NCBI GenBank assembly: GCA_034190875.2
Contig: CM067353.1
Span: 39,912,073-39,976,072 of the forward strand
Length of the DNA: 64,000 bases
Direction: 5' to 3'
DNA from: Urechis unicinctus
Taxonomy: Eukaryota > Annelida > Polychaeta > Xenopneusta > Urechidae
This document shows, in pieces, positions 39,434 through 52,248 of this stretch. The translations under genes were made by a program, and so were the position numbers. The notes under the pieces were generated by a model. It was not told the DNA's origin. It saw only the letters and a list, made by a program, of their open reading frames with translations, and made no database searches. Within the stretch, counting starts at the first letter, position 1; each line of letters begins with the position of its first letter.

Positions 39434-42175
39434 ATGAATATATTTAGACATACACCGAAGTGTTTTTCGAAGCGCTTACTGGGTAAGCGCTTTGAACTCG
39501 TTTGTTGTCATTGAATGTCTTCATATCTGAAGTGAATAACAAGAATGGTTTCTTTACAAAGTAGTCTAGTCCACCACATTATGCTCATTGTGTTGGTGTA
39601 ATAAATTAACAAAAACAGATTGTAAATCTTGAAGAATTAAATGACAAATACAGCAAGATGTTGCACATTTGCTGTAAGCTTATTTTGCATTATTATGTGA
39701 AGGTTGGGAGAAGGGTGACTGGTTACCAAGTCGGTACTTTGGACAGCCTGCGGCCCAGACACATCCTCACCTAATTGACCAAGGTGAAGTAACACCTGGA
39801 CTTACCAAAGATGAATATTACAACCGCCGTACACAATTAATGCAAAGGATTGCATCTTCTCGGAAAACTAGCCCTGACCACAGGCATTTGGTCGTTATTC
39901 CAGCTGCTCCCAAAACATACATGTCCAATGACATACCGTACCCATTTCGGCAAAACACTGACTTCCTTTATTTATGTGGTTTCCAAGAACCAGATAGTGT
40001 GTTGATTTTAGAGGCGCATACTAAAGATCTACCCCACCATAAATCCACACTGTTTGTACCTAAGAAAGATCCGCACCGTGAAATGTGGGATGGTCCTAGG
40101 TCTGGAATTCAAGGTGCCATTGAATTGACTGGTGTTGATGATGCTTACAATTGGGATGATTTTGGAGCATACTTAGACAGTCATCTTAATAGTTACAGGA
40201 GTACATATGTTTGGTATTCACACAGTACACCAATACATATGGACCTTCATCTCAAACACATGACAGACTTTATTCGCGAGGTGAAGTTCTCTAGTGTAGA
40301 GAACCCCCGTCCACTCATACAGAGTCTCAGGCTAATTAAATCCCCAAGTGAAGTCAAGTTAATGCAGAAGACATGTGATATTGCCTCCAGTGCTTTTATA
40401 GAAACTATGAAGTATTCCTGGCCTGGTGTAAGGATTTGAATTACATTGCTCATTACATAATCACTAGATTGAAAAATATGGGTGAATCACAATTTTGACT
40501 CATTTGTATTCACTATTTCTTGAGGATATTGTCGTTTGCAGATAAATGAAGCCCATTTGTATGCCAAGATGGACTTTGAGTGTCGTGTTAATGGAGCTGA
40601 GATGCTGGCTTACCCTCCCGTTGTAGCAGGTGTGTTGTCATAATGTGACTCAAAGCACCTGCCTTGCACACCTGTTATTACATATTTTGCATTTTTGACT
40701 ATCTTGTGATTTGCTATGCATGGTCAATTTATAAATGCTGTTTATAGGAGGTAACCGTGCAAACACCATCCACTACATCAGCAACAATCAGTTAGTTAAT
40801 GCAGGTGAGATGGTCTTAATGGATGCTGGCTGTGAATGCCATGGTTACACAAGTGACATCACTCGGACCTGGCCCGTGTCAGGTACTCTGTCTTTAGTAT
40901 TTCTCTGTGGAAAGAAAATTGTAGAGTAGACACGACTATGAAATATAATTGCGATTTGTTTGTGCCCATCATAAATTCTTTAATAACAAGATGCTTACAT
41001 TGCTCACAATATTAGAAATTAAAATTTAAGTGAGCAGAATGTTGGTTGGTACCGCCTTTTGATGGGATTGTTCCATGACTGCCTAGGTGTTTCTGAAAAA
41101 AAACACATATTAGTTCCCATGTAGAATATGAACCCCTAACATTATAAAGGGATTTCTTGCATCTTCCCCATCATCCATCCACATGTTTGGTTGTTACTGG
41201 AGGAATTGTTTGATGTCGGTTGTTGGTACAGGAAAATTTACACCCGAACAATATGCTCTGTATGAGGCTGTTCTGGAGGTACAGGAGGGTTGTATAGAGG
41301 TATGTAACGAGGAAGGCATTACCCTGGAGCATGTGTTCCTTCACATGCTGCAGTTACTGGGTAAACAACTAGTGAGACTTGGCATTTTATCCCGTCAGCC
41401 AACCGACTCACAGCAACTCATTCAGGTGCCAGTTAATATATAACATTCTTGAATATAGAATGATAACAAATTCAGATTTTTTTTGGTATAAAAAAGCTTA
41501 TTACATTTGAGTGGAAACTGATAGCATCAGTAAGATTTGAGAGATGTTAACCGTAACTTTGACAATGATTTGAAAGCCAGCTGAATCTGATGGCTTTAAC
41601 ATTGATTTGAAGGTCAGCTGCATATGATGGCTTTGACATTTGAAGGTCAGCTGCATGTGATGGCTTTGACATTGATTTGAAAGCCAGCTGAATCTGATGG
41701 CTTTGACATTGATTTGAAGGTCAGCTGCATGTGATGGCTTTCTTTGTTCTGTAGGTGGCGCGTAAGTTTTGTCCTCATCATGTTGGTCATTACCTGGGAA
41801 TGGATGTGCATGACACAGATGGCATCTCTCGCCACAGTCCTCTCCTGCCTGGCACTGTCATCACAATCGAACCCGGTAAGTTCCTGTCTCAGATCAACAT
41901 GGACATTGGTATATCAAGATTATATCACCCGGGTCCAACACTGTGTTATTTGCTGACAATTTACTTGTATTATTTACTGATAATGATTGATATATGTTTG
42001 TATTTGTGTAGGTATATACATACCGAACGACATGGATGGTGTATCCAAGGGTTTCCTGGGGCAAGGAATCCGAATAGAAGATGACATTCTTATCACCCAA
42101 GACAAAGCACATGTGCTCACCTCAAAGTGTCCAAAACATCCTGCTGATATAGAGAACATCTTAGGGATGAGATAA
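39434..42175 (+). CDS. XPNPEP3: Xaa-Pro aminopeptidase 3 (mitochondrial)
   Basis: Seven coding exons: 39,434-39,482; 39,703-40,427; 40,542-40,629; 40,748-40,882; 41,232-41,425; 41,755-41,875; 42,012-42,175, all GT-AG and in phase, giving 491 residues (human 507). The short first exon ([17 protein letters not shown]) is basic and hydrophobic, as a mitochondrial presequence. Then come '[13 protein letters not shown]', the aminopeptidase P N-domain ('[19 protein letters not shown]', '[11 protein letters not shown]') and the pita-bread metallopeptidase fold. Ligands are D313, D324 (ITRTW), H409 ([13 protein letters not shown]), E436 (TIEPG) and E460 (RIEDD). All five metal ligands are intact. It removes N-terminal residues preceding proline in mitochondria; loss in humans causes a nephronophthisis-like disease. 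Confidence 0.96.
41563..41745 (+). repeat. Minisatellite in XPNPEP3 intron 5
   Basis: About five copies of a unit near 36 bp (…gatttgaaggtcagctgcat… gatggctttgac), alternating two variants, ending just before the exon 6 acceptor. Confidence 0.85.
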
Positions 42176-42217
42176 CATCTGCAGGATTTTGTTGTCATTT
42201 GTCTGTTCATTAATTGC

Positions 42218-42223
42218 AATAAA
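42218..42223 (+). terminator. PolyA signal of XPNPEP3
   Basis: AATAAA 42 bp after the stop codon. Confidence 0.75.
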
Positions 42224-42633
42224 TTTGGGTTGAAACTATAACAGAAAAGAGGTATTTGGTTTGGTTCTCTTCTCACACCATAGCATTACCTGGGAGGTAC
42301 GCCTGTAGCATTAGATGACAGATATCTTACTGCTTAATACACTGTATATTTATCAATCTGTCAACAGTCTGAGGATTTCTAATTAATTATTGATACCAAG
42401 ATTTATTAACACCTCATATTTATGCGGATATGTTAACCTATGCCTCTAATTATGGTATAAAATAGAAAATAGCCAGTATCTAGGGCAACTCAGCAACCAT
42501 CACCTTATATGCCCTGCTGAATATGCTGCATCCGTCCTTCAGCTTGAGCAGAGCTCATCATATACCTTTGCCCTGGTGCCTGACCACCCGCCTGTTGGAA
42601 AACCTCCAGGAGCACATTTTCTTGTTAAGTAAG

Positions 42634-43066
<433 letters not shown>

Positions 43067-43070
<4 letters not shown>

Positions 43071-44180
43071 AGGTGAGCGTTACCGTAATGTCTTCAACGA
43101 TTTCGGTCAATTCAGTGCTTAATGTTCACATTCATGACGTCGTATTTTTATGGTATGATTATCGTTCACTATGTGAACAAATGAAATCAAATTTGACTTC
43201 ACAAGATGTTTTAAAATGTTTAAACGCTTTATATTTTTTTGACACAAATCATCAACCCAACACCAATATCACAAATAGAAGTTCAAATAACAACACACAA
43301 TCATACATCATCATTCAAAGCTGTACAGACAACAATAATGTTAAAACCATCACCTGATTTGTTTTGCATTCAGAACGAGCTTGTTTCCCTACAAATATAC
43401 ACTTAGACCACAAAGCATGTTACAAAACAAATAAACCCTTATCCGAAATATTCAAAATACATATTTACAGACAATTATAATAGTAACCCAATTACACGAA
43501 ACTAATAGATCACATGCACATAGACGTTATGCGCACATAAATATAACAGCTTAATTGAATATTAAATTGCCAATGAAATACATGTTATATGTACACAAAT
43601 ATCACAGATAACTTGGTCATTCTACCGGAGTTCATCATATCAGATATAAATAGAATAGCAACACATATATTACAAAATTTACATACATATCACAGATAAT
43701 TTGTTTGGTCCCAGTTTTTCTGAATAACAAATAACATATAAAATAACATTAATCCCATCACAGAAATCGTCATAAAATAGAAACATAACAAAATATAACA
43801 ACTGGCAAGAAACATAGGATCAACATATATCCATATGTAAACAATATATAGAAATTCATACACAGAGGTCCTAGAAAATAATAACGCCAGTATAAATGTA
43901 ACAAAATATACTTGAATAACAAAAACTTCAACGAATAATTTATTATAGTCATTGGTGTTAACAAACTCCATCTACATAAGGATTGAATGATCTTCTTTCA
44001 TAAACAGACGATTCCTGACAGAAGCGGGTGACGAGCATACTTGCATTAAAGCCGAAATATCCTACCTGTATTACTTCTGAATCAAGTTGAGGTCTCAAAG
44101 TCGGCTTATGTAACCATTATCAATGCCGATGTCAGCTGAGGAAGGCGACTATTGCCTTTGCTAAAAGAAACTAACGACCA
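43067..44180. repeat. Diverged ATCACAGAT-type repeat region
   Basis: Contains 'aaatatcacagataacttggtcat' (43,595) and 'catatcacagataatttgtttggt' (43,687). These words are those of the 142-bp minisatellite in the 3-kb array at 51.4-61.2 kb. The region therefore looks like the same flank of an older unit copy. No gene is recognised. Confidence 0.55.
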
Positions 44181-44189
44181 GATCATCTG

Positions 44190-44950
44190 CTTACAGAAAC
44201 AGAGAAAGGCAACCATTGCCTCTGTTCTCAAAAACTGAGAAAGGAGACCATTGTCTCTGTTTTCAAAAACAGAGAAAGGCAACCATTGCCTCTGCTCTCA
44301 AAAACTGAGAAAGGAGACCATTGCCTCTGTTCTCAAAAACAGAGAAAGGCGACCGTTGCCTCTGCTATCAAAAGCGGAGAAAGAAGACCATAGCCTCTGT
44401 TCTCAAAAACAGAGAAAGGCGACCCTTGCTCTGCTCTCAGAAGCAGAGAAAGGAGGCCATTGCCTCTTTTCTCAAAACAGAGAAAGGCGACTATTGGCTC
44501 TGCTCTTAAAAACAGAGAAAGGAGACCATTGCCTCTGTTCTCAAAAACAGAGAAAGGCGACCATTGCCTCTGTTCTCAAAAACAGAGAAAGGCGACCATT
44601 GCCTCTGTTCTCAAAAACAGAGAAAGGCGACCCTTACCTCTGTTCTCAAAAGGCGACTATTGCCTCTGTTCTCAAAAACAGAGAAAGGCGACCATTGCTT
44701 CTGTTATCAAAAGCAGAGAAAGGCGACTATTGCCTCTGTTCTCAAAAACGGAGAAAGAAGACCATTGCCTCTGCTCCCCAAAACAGAGTAAGGCGACCAT
44801 TGCCTCTGCAGTCAAAAACAGAGAAAGGCGACCATTGCATCTGTTCTCAAAAAAAGCAGATACCAGGCGACAAAAGGCCCATTGCCTCTGTTTTCGAAAG
44901 CGGAGAAAGAAGACCACCAGTTTCTCAATTACTCAGAACTAGTAATCTCC
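44190..44950 (+). repeat. 35-bp tandem hairpin repeat
   Basis: About 20 copies of a unit reading 'acagagaaaggcgaccattg' + 'cctctgttctcaaaa' with variants (34-36 bp). Each unit can fold: AACAGAG…GGC pairs with GCC…CTCTGTT. The plus strand stays open across 285 codons because the unit lacks stops in all three frames; this is not evidence of a protein. The array appears inserted between the ATCACAGAT repeats and the Cys exon of the 45-kb unit copy. Confidence 0.9.
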
Positions 44951-45007
44951 TCTGTTCTCAAAAACTACTACGCGATGCTCTGATCTCAAACTACACGAAA
45001 GCGACCA

Positions 45008-45921
45008 TTATTTCACATCAAAGGCTTTGCCTTTTCTACCTGAATGTTCGTAGATATTATCCAGATATACATAATTCTGTTCTTTTGCATCAACAAGAGT
45101 TGGTATAGGTGTGCCAGATACTTGCTTGTGGATGATTTCTGGGATTAAACTACGGGGAACACCTCCCTTCACACACGTTAGCCTTAGAAACGGACAGGAG
45201 GCTGTGAAGCAGGGATGACATGTTGGACATCCTCGTGACCATTCAGACGCACCACGTGTCTCCATAGCCAGACAGTTACGCCGCAGCCAATCTTCACTGA
45301 AGTCAACTGTAACATTCCCAAGAGCAATGTTTCAATATGTATTCCTCACTCTGTTTAGTAATTGTATACAATCACTGCAACTCTGATTACGTCTATCAGA
45401 AACATGTTAAAGCAAACGTATTTAGTGTCAATATTCCAATATTACGCATACGGACCAGACATGTAGTGACATCAGCTACTGGACGGTTTACAAATTTCAA
45501 AATGTATTAAACGAATATAAATCCACGTTATCAAGATGGAAAAGTATACGGATAAAAGCTACTGGATTTACGAATGTTATCAAGAGTTGTAGTTGGAATT
45601 TAGAATATATAATTCAACTTAAGATCTTAAGGCTTTACCTTCTGAATTCTTGGAAGCCATTCCATCTGCTTGAAGTCATTTCTTGCGGAACCTTCCTTTC
45701 ATTCTTCCCTTTTTCCTGAGAATTCGTTGAATTATTTTATATTCCTCCAATAATATAACGCACTCCGCATGATCCGACCAAGCAGGTCGTATCCCAGCCA
45801 TTGAGCTAGATTGACGATGACTTAAACAGCTGGTCTGTGTCCAGTACAGATAATGCCTTGATAAGGCCGTCTGCTGTCTTTGGGTGGTTTGACGAATGAC
45901 TCAAGCATTGCGGTATATATA
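45008..45921 (-). pseudogene. Lone diverged copy of the 3-kb-unit gene
   Basis: Same plan as the array copies: TATA box (45,914-45,921), initiator TCATTC, a putative first exon with a Lys/Arg-rich segment, then a second exon (acceptor near 45,322) open to a stop at 45,008. The second exon has six Cys ('GCPTCHPC', 'SCPFLRLTC'), of which the array copies keep three. The first exon in the array's frame meets a TGA just before its donor. The copy may therefore be broken, or its boundary may differ. I do not recognise the family; no signal peptide is joined to it. Whether it is expressed is unknown. Confidence 0.4.
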
Positions 45922-46169
45922 GAGCTGTGCCTATCAGACGAGTACAGGCAAGTCGCAGGTTAAAGTATTAGAGAGAGGATTAAGCGAGTTTCGTATTTGT
46001 CACGGCTTCATCGTCGACGACGTATCGTATCAATGAGAACTCAAAGCTGATCCCCTCACAGTGTTGTTCACACTGAGCGCCTCATACCAACGCAGCAAAG
46101 GGATTGGATTGTGGAATTTCACCTGAATGAGGTGTTTAGGCTTATTTGATGTTTTAATGGCACCGACGC

Positions 46170-48474
46170 TTGTACGAGCTTTTATTAGCATTTTTATGGC
46201 ACACAGTAGGAACAAAATAAAGCTTTCACCAATTGGAACATAGGCGAGGCAGCTAGCAAGACGCGGGTTCGCAGGGACTATTTGTGGTACGAAGCTAAAA
46301 GCTAAAATGACCTTGTCTAACATGTAGAAAAGGCCACTAACAATCACCGTCGCACAAATATCACATCCAATCACGAAGAATACAACAAAAACTTGGCGAA
46401 AATGCGACAGGAATGATCAGATATAGTTTTTGCCTGTGTTCTCACCGCCATATTTACATCGGAAGTTTCTGGGGCTCAGTGGGATACCGTCCTCCACGCT
46501 TGTATTTCAGAAAAAAAATATCACCGGTAAACTTGGAAAGTTATAGAAAAAACCCAGAACTAGTACATTGTTATAAATAAAGGTTCTTGTGGGTTCTATG
46601 TTGAACACTGGGGTGCTATATAGAACCTTAAGGTTCTATCACAGGTTTGAGGCTTCGATATGGTTTCAGAAGGTTCCAAATTGAATTTTTAAGGTTCTTT
46701 TTGGAACCATAATGTATGGGTTGATGTGAATTTTCCTTGAAGCCTTGTGTGTTCTTGAGTTATAGGTTTAGTGCTATGTCTGCCGAAGTGGGTGTTTGGT
46801 GATTGGTTTAGAGGGGGTGGGGTATACATCTTATTCTAGAATCGATCCTGGATTTATACAAATGGCGTGAGCTGGTGGCGAAATCGTTGTGGCCTAACAT
46901 AATTATTAGACTATGCATACCATGCAGACTATACAGTTGCATGGAATCTTGGTCAACCGGTAATTGCCTCCTCACAAAGGTGCTGCGGCAGTTCCGATTG
47001 CGACACATTTAATCTACTAGTCAACGGCGGGAGTTCGAACTTGTTGGAGCGTTCCAGTATTTGTTCGCGCCTTCAGCGGATCGGAAAACCTGTCGTCCAT
47101 CTTAAAGAGGCTGTTCTGCCCCATATTTGGCATCGAGGGATCATTTTGTTAATATATAACTACGTTTAACGCAGACGTAAATAATGATATTTTTTGAGCT
47201 TGTGCCGCAAATTTATTTGATGAATCATGTTGATAAATTTTCAACTTTATTATTTGACTGAAAATATTTATGATGTACTGTGGAAATCTGTTTTATTTAG
47301 TTGTGTCGTTCGATAACGATGCCTCCCTTAAACCATGACCCACACGCATGTTAGTTGTAAATCATTAGGCGCTCTCTATTACCTCGCTATCAATGTGTGT
47401 ACTTCCGCTTTGGTTATAAAATGTAGATTTACTTAAATGTTCACTCATTCAAGTTGTGGGCATCATTGCGCATAAATTAGACCGACAAGCAGGAAGGGTA
47501 ATTTCCGACAATAAAAATGGCGACAGCCGAAGTACGGATATATTTTCTAAGACCGCAACGCCGCGTAGCGACTGAAAGTCTGAAAACTTCAAACTGTTAG
47601 TATCCAAGATGCGGTTGCCAAGCAGCTTGCCAGGCAAGCTCGTTACACATATGTGTCTGAACAGTCTCTTTAACTTTCTTCTGTGAGTGTGTAAAGAATA
47701 TTCCATATTGCATGTTACAGTTCTTACTTGTGTGACCGTCCTTATCAACTACATTTATGTATTAACCATAGTAAGCGTCGTCAACCAGTGTGGAGGCATA
47801 ATTCCCCCCCTCTTAAATACCTAACCTTGATATCTGAAGTAAACGGTCTCTATCCAAATTAAATAGTCCCGGTGTAGCAAGTAGAGCCCTCTGAAGTTAA
47901 CATTCCAAACCCGTCAATTCCCTTAACAATTGACATCAGACGGTTTGATCTTCAATTAAAGCTAAAGGTAATTACCTCCGTCCCCAAAAGTAAGACACAT
48001 TCAGTATTCGGGCAACGATACAGTCACCGTCGTACGGACCAAGTTGGAAGGCCAACTCCGTACGGCACGTAACAGTTTGGAATTCCAGCTCAGCAGTAGC
48101 CTCTGGACATCACCAGAGTTACTCCATACCATAGTTTTATCAATTTATTTTCGGATTTGCGGGATACGGAATCCGCAACCCCACATTCAGAAATAAACAT
48201 CCGTTTTCCAGTTACCATTCAATTGACGTTTCGTCTTCATCACTACGACCATAAACAGTGCCGACGTTCACGGTGAAACTTGCATTGTTCAAGTAACTGT
48301 GCCCTTATGATTGGTGATATTGTTCATTTGCCTCAAATTTAAAGCGGTGCTTAAGTTTTACCGTTCTCAAAGACGATTAAACGGGTGGTGTTTACCGTCG
48401 TTTAGAATGCGGCTTGTTTCGACAGAGCTTATACCGAAGGTCTCCTGAATGAAACATAATTATTAAAGAGTGCG
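46170..48474. other. No gene recognised
   Basis: Homology to the 3-kb unit stops near 46,170. Around 46,570-46,720 the words 'ggttct(a)' and 'agaacctt' recur several times in both orientations. A minus-strand open stretch up to 46,374 has hydrophobic segments but no recognised homologue. The rest shows no exon or RNA I can support. Confidence 0.4.
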
Positions 48475-48479
48475 TCAGA

Positions 48480-49349
48480 ATCAAAGAGTTTATAGCTACG
48501 CTAAGAGGGCTCACTTCGAGTGGCTCAGCGATGATCGCTTCCCTAATTATCATACATTGCAATCGTAAGGTGGCGCTACCGTGACACAACCAAAGCACAT
48601 GGGAATACTGGGCTGACGTCACTGCGATTGATGAGAGCGGGAATAATGTCTTTTCACAGAGCCTTGCCACTGCCAAAACAAGTCGCACAATAGGCTTATG
48701 AATAGCGAAAATAGCAAGTACTCTACTAAATAAATGTCAAATTGATAAATTATGGAAAACAGTTCGCCTCTAACAGCGTCCGCGCAGTTTACGATCCTCC
48801 ATCCTTCATGTTTGCACATCTAATTTTAGATTGTCAATGTCTGAAGCGAAGGTACTGGCCGTCACATAAACATTTTTGGCCTGTCAGGGGGATGTGAAGG
48901 TCTCGAGCGAAGAGATTATAGCTACGCTGAGCTGCGTGACGATTATGAAATTACTCAAAAGATACCCCCGACATCAGGCATGATACCATGAAATCAACAA
49001 AAGCTCATGGGAATGTTGATCCAACGTCGCGTGGCTCGGTGGCTGTTGAAACGAGGAAACCTAAGGTGGGGTGCAGAGGGGAGGCATGTTATCTTCCATT
49101 TCATCCAATTTCCTTGAAAGGCATGTGCTCTTCCAATTTCCCAATTCATTATAATGTAAAGATATGGAGTCATCTGATTGTCCGAGGGGACTACAGCTCC
49201 AAAGTAAACAGAGCATTCCCCGTGGTTTTAAGGAACGCTATGACAAGACGCTATTACAATAACGCTTCGGCTAACAGGTGGCGACTTCATATATTTTCTC
49301 ATGCAGAAGCCTCGAGTGAGCTCTCTTAGCGAAGCTATAAACTCTTTGG
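48480..49349. mobile_element. Composite MITE, same family as 12,483-12,695
   Basis: The left terminus 'caaagagtttatagctacgc' (48,483), a second left-type terminus near 48,908, and the right terminus 'agcgaagctataaactctttg' (ends 49,349) belong to the 12.5-kb element family. So does the interior 'gactacagctccaaa…gctatgacaagacgct'. It looks like two elements fused or nested. Non-coding. Confidence 0.7.
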
Positions 49350-49587
49350 TGGAATGTTAACGTTGATTCCTTTTTTTAATTTCATGTTTAATGAGCCACA
49401 CTGTGTAATATCCACATGATAAAGACAATATGTTTGACAAATATGTTTGGGCAAATATGTTTGACAATTTTACCTCCCCTCATCCACTAACTCACTCACT
49501 CACTAACACACCCCGCTCGCTATAACCCCTTAAGCACCAGCGATCACACTCAAACTCACTACCACGCATTCACCCAATGAAACTTAC

Positions 49588-49916
49588 TCACTCATTCACT
49601 CATTCACTCATTCACTCATTCACTCATTCACTCACTCACTCACTCACTCACTCACTCACTCACTCACTCACTCACTCACTCACTCACTCACTCACTCACT
49701 CACTCACTCACTCACTCACTCACTCACTCACTCACTCACTCACTCACTCACTCACTCACTCACTCACTCACTCACTCACTGACTCTCACTCACTCACTCT
49801 CACTCACTCACTCACTCACTCACTCACTCACTCACTCACTCACTCACTCACTCACTCACTCACTCACTCACTCACTCACTCACTCACTCACTCACTCACT
49901 CACTCACTCACTCACT
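49588..49916. repeat. (TCAC)n tetranucleotide array
   Basis: About 330 bp of TCAC/ACTC repeats, with small interruptions at 49,780-49,802. The region 49,350-49,587 before it is plain AT-rich sequence. Confidence 0.97.
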
Positions 49917-49918
49917 AT

Positions 49919-50600
49919 ATGAATCTCACTCAATTATCCATTCCTCAAAATACCATTCCTGGTAATTTGATGATTTATTTGATCCATATACATGACAATA
50001 TGGTCAGTGCTTTGCATCCACTGTCAAATATTTAGAAATTAATTCTTGCTGCTGATTTAAGATTATCAGGTCCAAGAAAGATCTAGACAAAACAATTGCA
50101 GGATAATTTGGCCATGGTTGCAGCCAAGATTGAGTTGCATGCAACTGTTACATGCTGTTCTGGATCCTTCACAGCTGACGCCAACTATTGGGTTTAAGGG
50201 AGGCAACCCTCATCAACCAGACAATGTTGATCTGTAACTGGACAGAAGGGTCGTGATTGTCTCCGCGGAAATGGACCCCTACTTGGCCTTAAGCTGTCTT
50301 TTAGCTATGTTTTGCACCTTTGGGGTCCACTACCCACATTGTACCTTTGGCGTCCACTACCCACATTGTCCTATGCTGACGTTTTTTTTTCTTTTCAAGC
50401 TTACTGCTCAACCGTCAATGTCGGGTAGAAAGTAGCGCACTTTCCTGCGTAGCTAGGAAGTTGTATCATATGAACCTATTCTTTTGAATATAAATTTTTG
50501 GTTTGAAAAACAAATTATGGTTTTATTCATATCTTGTAGTATTTGTTGATTATTAGAAATATGGATCCGGGTTATTTTAGATTAATACCTAAAAGGTTCT
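49919..50600. other. No gene recognised; short 27-bp duplication
   Basis: Near 50,313-50,370 the words 'cacctttggggtccactacc' and 'tacctttggcgtccactacc', each followed by 'cacattg', form a direct duplication. Nothing else was recognised before the 3-kb array starts. Confidence 0.5.
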
Positions 50601-50916
50601 ATATATGAAACACATTGAGGAATAAACCTATCAGAATTTTGTGGTATATATAAGGTGTTAATATCATAAATATTATTATCGCTGAATTTTCTTGAACGAA
50701 TAAAACCAACAGCTTTATCGAATGTGAAACACTCATTCTAGTTTTCCGACGAAATTATTACGATGAGTCACGGTTAAGCTAGTGAACGTCGTCGCTCCGC
50801 TCCGTACTCTGCATCATCGTCATCTACTCAACTTAACATGTCAACTATGACGATGGCTTGTTCGGGCGTCAACTGTCAACATTGCACTTATCCAAACCAT
50901 TAACTGAGCTCAATAT

Positions 50917-51117
50917 TTAAGCTGCGTATCTGCTGCCAAATTTCATACCATCTAAGTAATAGAATAAAATTCCGAAGTTACCGAAGCAGCCGACTTTAGT
51001 CAAGAGGGAATCTCTATTAGACAGGGGGATAAGCTTGTCAAAGGCTTCGGTGAACTCTGCAGAGAAAGCAGCCCGAACTGACAAACAAAAGAGAAAGGCT
51101 AAAGCTATCGCAAACAC
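50917..51117 (-). CDS. Small predicted secreted protein, array copy 1
   Basis: 66 codons from MFAIALAFLFCLSVRAAFSA, a textbook signal peptide with a likely cut after residue 20, to GSRYAA. The mature part would be about 46 residues with one Cys. An internal GT (gatg|gtatga) could also make this the first exon of a longer gene. Family not recognised. It lies alone between the lone 45-kb gene copy and unit 1. Confidence 0.4.
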   Translation of the reverse strand: MFAIALAFLFCLSVRAAFSAEFTEAFDKLIPLSNRDSLLTKVGCFGNFGILFYYLDGMKFGSRYAA

Positions 51118-51399
51118 AACAGTTCCTAGCTCACTGGAAATAGGAGTTCAAAGTGATTGAGGCCAAATATGTCATTCATTGACCACCGTGTAGTAGATCT
51201 ACAATCATTACTTCTCAAATTACTGTACTTATTAAGATACCTGCTGGCTGGTAGTTCTGTGGTTGTTTCTAAATAATATGCATCTTATTTTTTGGCGCTG
51301 TTTAAAAAGAATAATAGGCCAGTAGGTTGTGATGCAAGTAACAAACTTCATCAGCATTTGGTGCAAGTAATATAAAAATCAACAGTTCATATCACAGAC

Positions 51400-52140
51400 A
51401 TTTGGTGCATTTATCAATGTTTATATAACAGACATATCACAGATAATCAACTAACAAGAATAAATAAAATACAAGAATAAAAAAACAGCAAAAGGATAAA
51501 GAAAATCATCAGACATATCACAGATGGTTGGTTGGCAATCTAAAATATTCCAAATAAATATACATAATATATCGTATCACAGATAACTTGGTCAATCTAA
51601 CAAGAATAATATAAAACAGCAAAACGGATAAACAACAGACATATCACAGATGGTTTGGTTGGCTCACTCTTCGTTTTAAATATTCCATAACAAATCACAT
51701 AATAGTATCGTATCACAGATAACTTGGTCAATCTAACAAGAATAAATAAAACAGCAAAACGGATAAAGAAAAATCAACAGACATATCACAGATGGTTTGG
51801 TTGGCTCACTCTTCGTTTTAAATATTCCATAACAAATCACATAATAGTATCGTATCACAGATAACTTGGTCAATCTAACAAGAATAAATAAAACAGCAAA
51901 ACTGATAACGAAAAATCAACAGACATATCACAGATGGTTTGGTTGGCCCCCTCTTCGATTTAAATATTCCATAACATATAACATAATAATATCATATCAC
52001 AGATAACTTGGTCAATCTAACAAGAATAAACAAAATAGCAAAACATAAAAAAATCAACAGCAATCACATATATTCCAGAAAAATCAACGGACATATCACA
52101 GATGGATTGGTTGAGCCCATTTTTTGTTATTATTATCTGA
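51400..52140 (+). repeat. 142-bp minisatellite with paired ATCACAGAT words
   Basis: The words 'acatatcacagatggtttgg' and 'tatcacagataacttggtca' alternate with a 142-bp period (51,639, 51,781, 51,923). Shorter versions occur in the other units at about 54,720-55,130, 57,730-58,150 and 60,780-61,160. It lies just downstream (minus strand) of the Cys exon. Confidence 0.85.
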
Positions 52141-52248
52141 TAACATAAAACACAACATAAATCATATTACAGAAAACTAGTTTTCTCCCGGTTGGGCTAC
52201 TACACGGATGCTGATTATCACTACTTGGAGCAATTATTCACTTCAAGC

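Noticed and set aside
44251-45108. 285-codon plus-strand open frame
   Set aside because: Produced by the 35-bp repeat, which has no stops in any frame; frame shifts from unit to unit and it runs antisense into the Cys exon.
46030-46374. 114-codon minus ORF with hydrophobic segments as a membrane protein
   Set aside because: Half of it lies in the conserved promoter side of the unit and half beyond the breakpoint; no recognised family or splice support.
49577-50035. Long THSL repeat ORF
   Set aside because: Translation of the (TCAC)n microsatellite.
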